Shown in pieces: positions 5,961 to 6,836 of a stretch of 6,836 bases of DNA. Under the pieces are notes generated by a model. It made no database searches, was not told where the DNA came from, and saw nothing but the letters and a program-made list of their open reading frames with translations. The number at the start of each line of letters is the position of its first letter. Position 1 is the stretch's first letter. A program made the translations under genes and the position numbers. This DNA comes from Acidobacteriota bacterium (GTDB lineage Bacteria; Acidobacteriota; UBA6911), in the NCBI GenBank assembly GCA_017860075.1, contig JAFNAH010000162.1, positions 1 through 6,836 on the forward strand, read 5' to 3'.

Positions 5961-6836
5961 TCAAATCTGCGCCCTGGACTGGGCAAATTTTGCCGGCCGG
6001 TCCTGCAGTCCGAATTCATTCAATTTGTTGCGCAGCGTCCGCAGGCTTATGCCGAGCAACTTCGCAGCTTTGGTCCTGTTGCCTCCGGTCCCGTCCAGGG
6101 TTCTCTGGATGAGTTGCCGCTCCATGTCTTTCACGGTTGTCCCGACTGTGAGCGGATCGGAGGCAGCCTCCGCCGGGCCGGTCTCCTGCACCGCGTCCCC
6201 GGTAAGAAGCAGGTCTGCGGCCGTCAGGAGGGGGCCGGACGACAACGCCAGGGCGCGCTGGATCACGTTTTCCAGTTCGCGAACGTTACCCGGCCAGTTG
6301 TGACGCACCAGCGCCTCGACGGCGTCCGGGCCGCAACGCAGCCCCTCCTTGCCGAACTCCCGGCCGTAACGTCTGCAGAAGAAGTCGGCAAGCAGGGGAA
6401 TGTCCGCCTGGCGCCGGCGCAGCGGCGGGATGGCCAGACGCACTACGTTCAGCCTGTAATACAGATCCTCTCGGAACGCCCCTTCCCGGACGAGCGAGTG
6501 CAGGTCGCGATTGGTCGTGGCAATGATCCGGACGTCGATCCTGACCGGATCCTTTCCTCCGATTCGGTCGACCTCCTTCTCCTGAAGCACACGCAGCAGC
6601 TTTGCCTGAAGTATGGGAGCCATCTCCCCGATCTCGTCCAGGAGGAGAGTACCGCGGTGCGCCAGCTCGAACTTACCGGGCTTGGATACCGAGGCTCCGG
6701 TGAAAGCCCCCTTTTCAAACCCAAAGAGTTCGCTCTCGAGCAGATTCTCCGGAAGAGCTGCGCAGTTCACCGCAACGAACGGGCCGAGCCGCCTCGTGCT
6801 CCGGCTGTGTATCAGGCGCGCAAACAGCTCCTTCCC
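5961..6836 (-). CDS. Sigma-54-dependent activator of the NtrC/FlrC/FleR type (partial, N-terminus beyond right edge)
   Basis: This enhancer-binding protein hydrolyses ATP to open sigma-54 promoters. The last 291 residues are visible. The frame is open to the right edge, so the GTG at 6770 is an internal Val codon and not the start. The first visible residues, GKE, are the end of Walker A. Next come [20 protein letters not shown] and the sigma-54 contact loop GAFTGA (visible residues 43-48), Walker B TLLLDE (63-68), an arginine-finger region around [12 protein letters not shown], and the sensor II segment WPGNVREL (181-188). After a variable linker (about 205-235) comes a Fis-type helix-turn-helix, [21 protein letters not shown]. 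All core motifs are intact. The sensory N-terminal domain lies outside the window, so whether it is a response regulator (FlrC/FleR/FlgR-like) cannot be seen. Its place directly before a sigma-54 promoter and flgB makes it the likely flagellar activator. Confidence 0.93.
   Translation of the reverse strand, partial: GKELFARLIHSRSTRRLGPFVAVNCAALPENLLESELFGFEKGAFTGASVSKPGKFELAHRGTLLLDEIGEMAPILQAKLLRVLQEKEVDRIGGKDPVRIDVRIIATTNRDLHSLVREGAFREDLYYRLNVVRLAIPPLRRRQADIPLLADFFCRRYGREFGKEGLRCGPDAVEALVRHNWPGNVRELENVIQRALALSSGPLLTAADLLLTGDAVQETGPAEAASDPLTVGTTVKDMERQLIQRTLDGTGGNRTKAAKLLGISLRTLRNKLNEFGLQDRPAKFAQSRAQI

Noticed and set aside
5961..6770. Reading the activator as a complete 269-residue gene starting at the GTG at 6770
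   Set aside because: The same frame is open to the right edge and encodes the end of Walker A (GKE) and the conserved stretch before NCAALPENL, so the GTG is an internal Val codon.

Overview
The window is a minus-strand flagellar basal-body and export operon from a GC-rich bacterium. Its gene order and its sigma-54 promoter, with a neighbouring GAFTGA-type activator, fit a Gram-negative lineage. Deltaproteobacteria-like groups or Acidobacteriota seem plausible, but this is inferred from gene order and control style; no phylogeny was run.

In the direction of transcription (high to low coordinates) the layout is as follows. First comes the 3' part of a sigma-54 activator of the NtrC/FlrC/FleR type, cut by the right edge (5961-6836). 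A 152-nt control region (5809-5960) follows, holding a near-perfect -24/-12 sigma-54 promoter and several dyads. Then come flgB (5389-5808), flgC (4955-5389), fliE (4637-4945), fliF (2825-4585), fliG (1688-2821), fliH (1546-2028), fliI (215-1549) and the start of fliJ (3-218), which is cut by the left edge. Most junctions are tight: 1-4 nt overlaps, or gaps of 3 and 9 nt. The one larger internal gap is 51 nt between fliE and fliF. No terminator is visible, so the operon probably continues past the left edge.

The genes form one assembly unit. FliF makes the MS ring, FliE joins it to the rod, FlgB and FlgC are rod proteins, FliG is the rotor protein on the cytoplasmic side of FliF, and FliH/FliI/FliJ form the ATPase complex of the export apparatus. 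The activator upstream is the obvious candidate to switch on the promoter in front of flgB.

The main anomaly is at about 2010-2025. FliG matches its family only to residue 269 (the ALKG motif) and then runs out of frame into fliH. The end of FliG, with most of its torque-generating charged residues, and the N-terminal part of FliH are both missing. The fliH-like sequence begins in the +1 frame with no proper start. This looks like one deletion joining the two genes, either real or an assembly error. Everything else is a canonical flagellar cluster; I see no CRISPR, mobile element, RNA gene or wholly unknown system.
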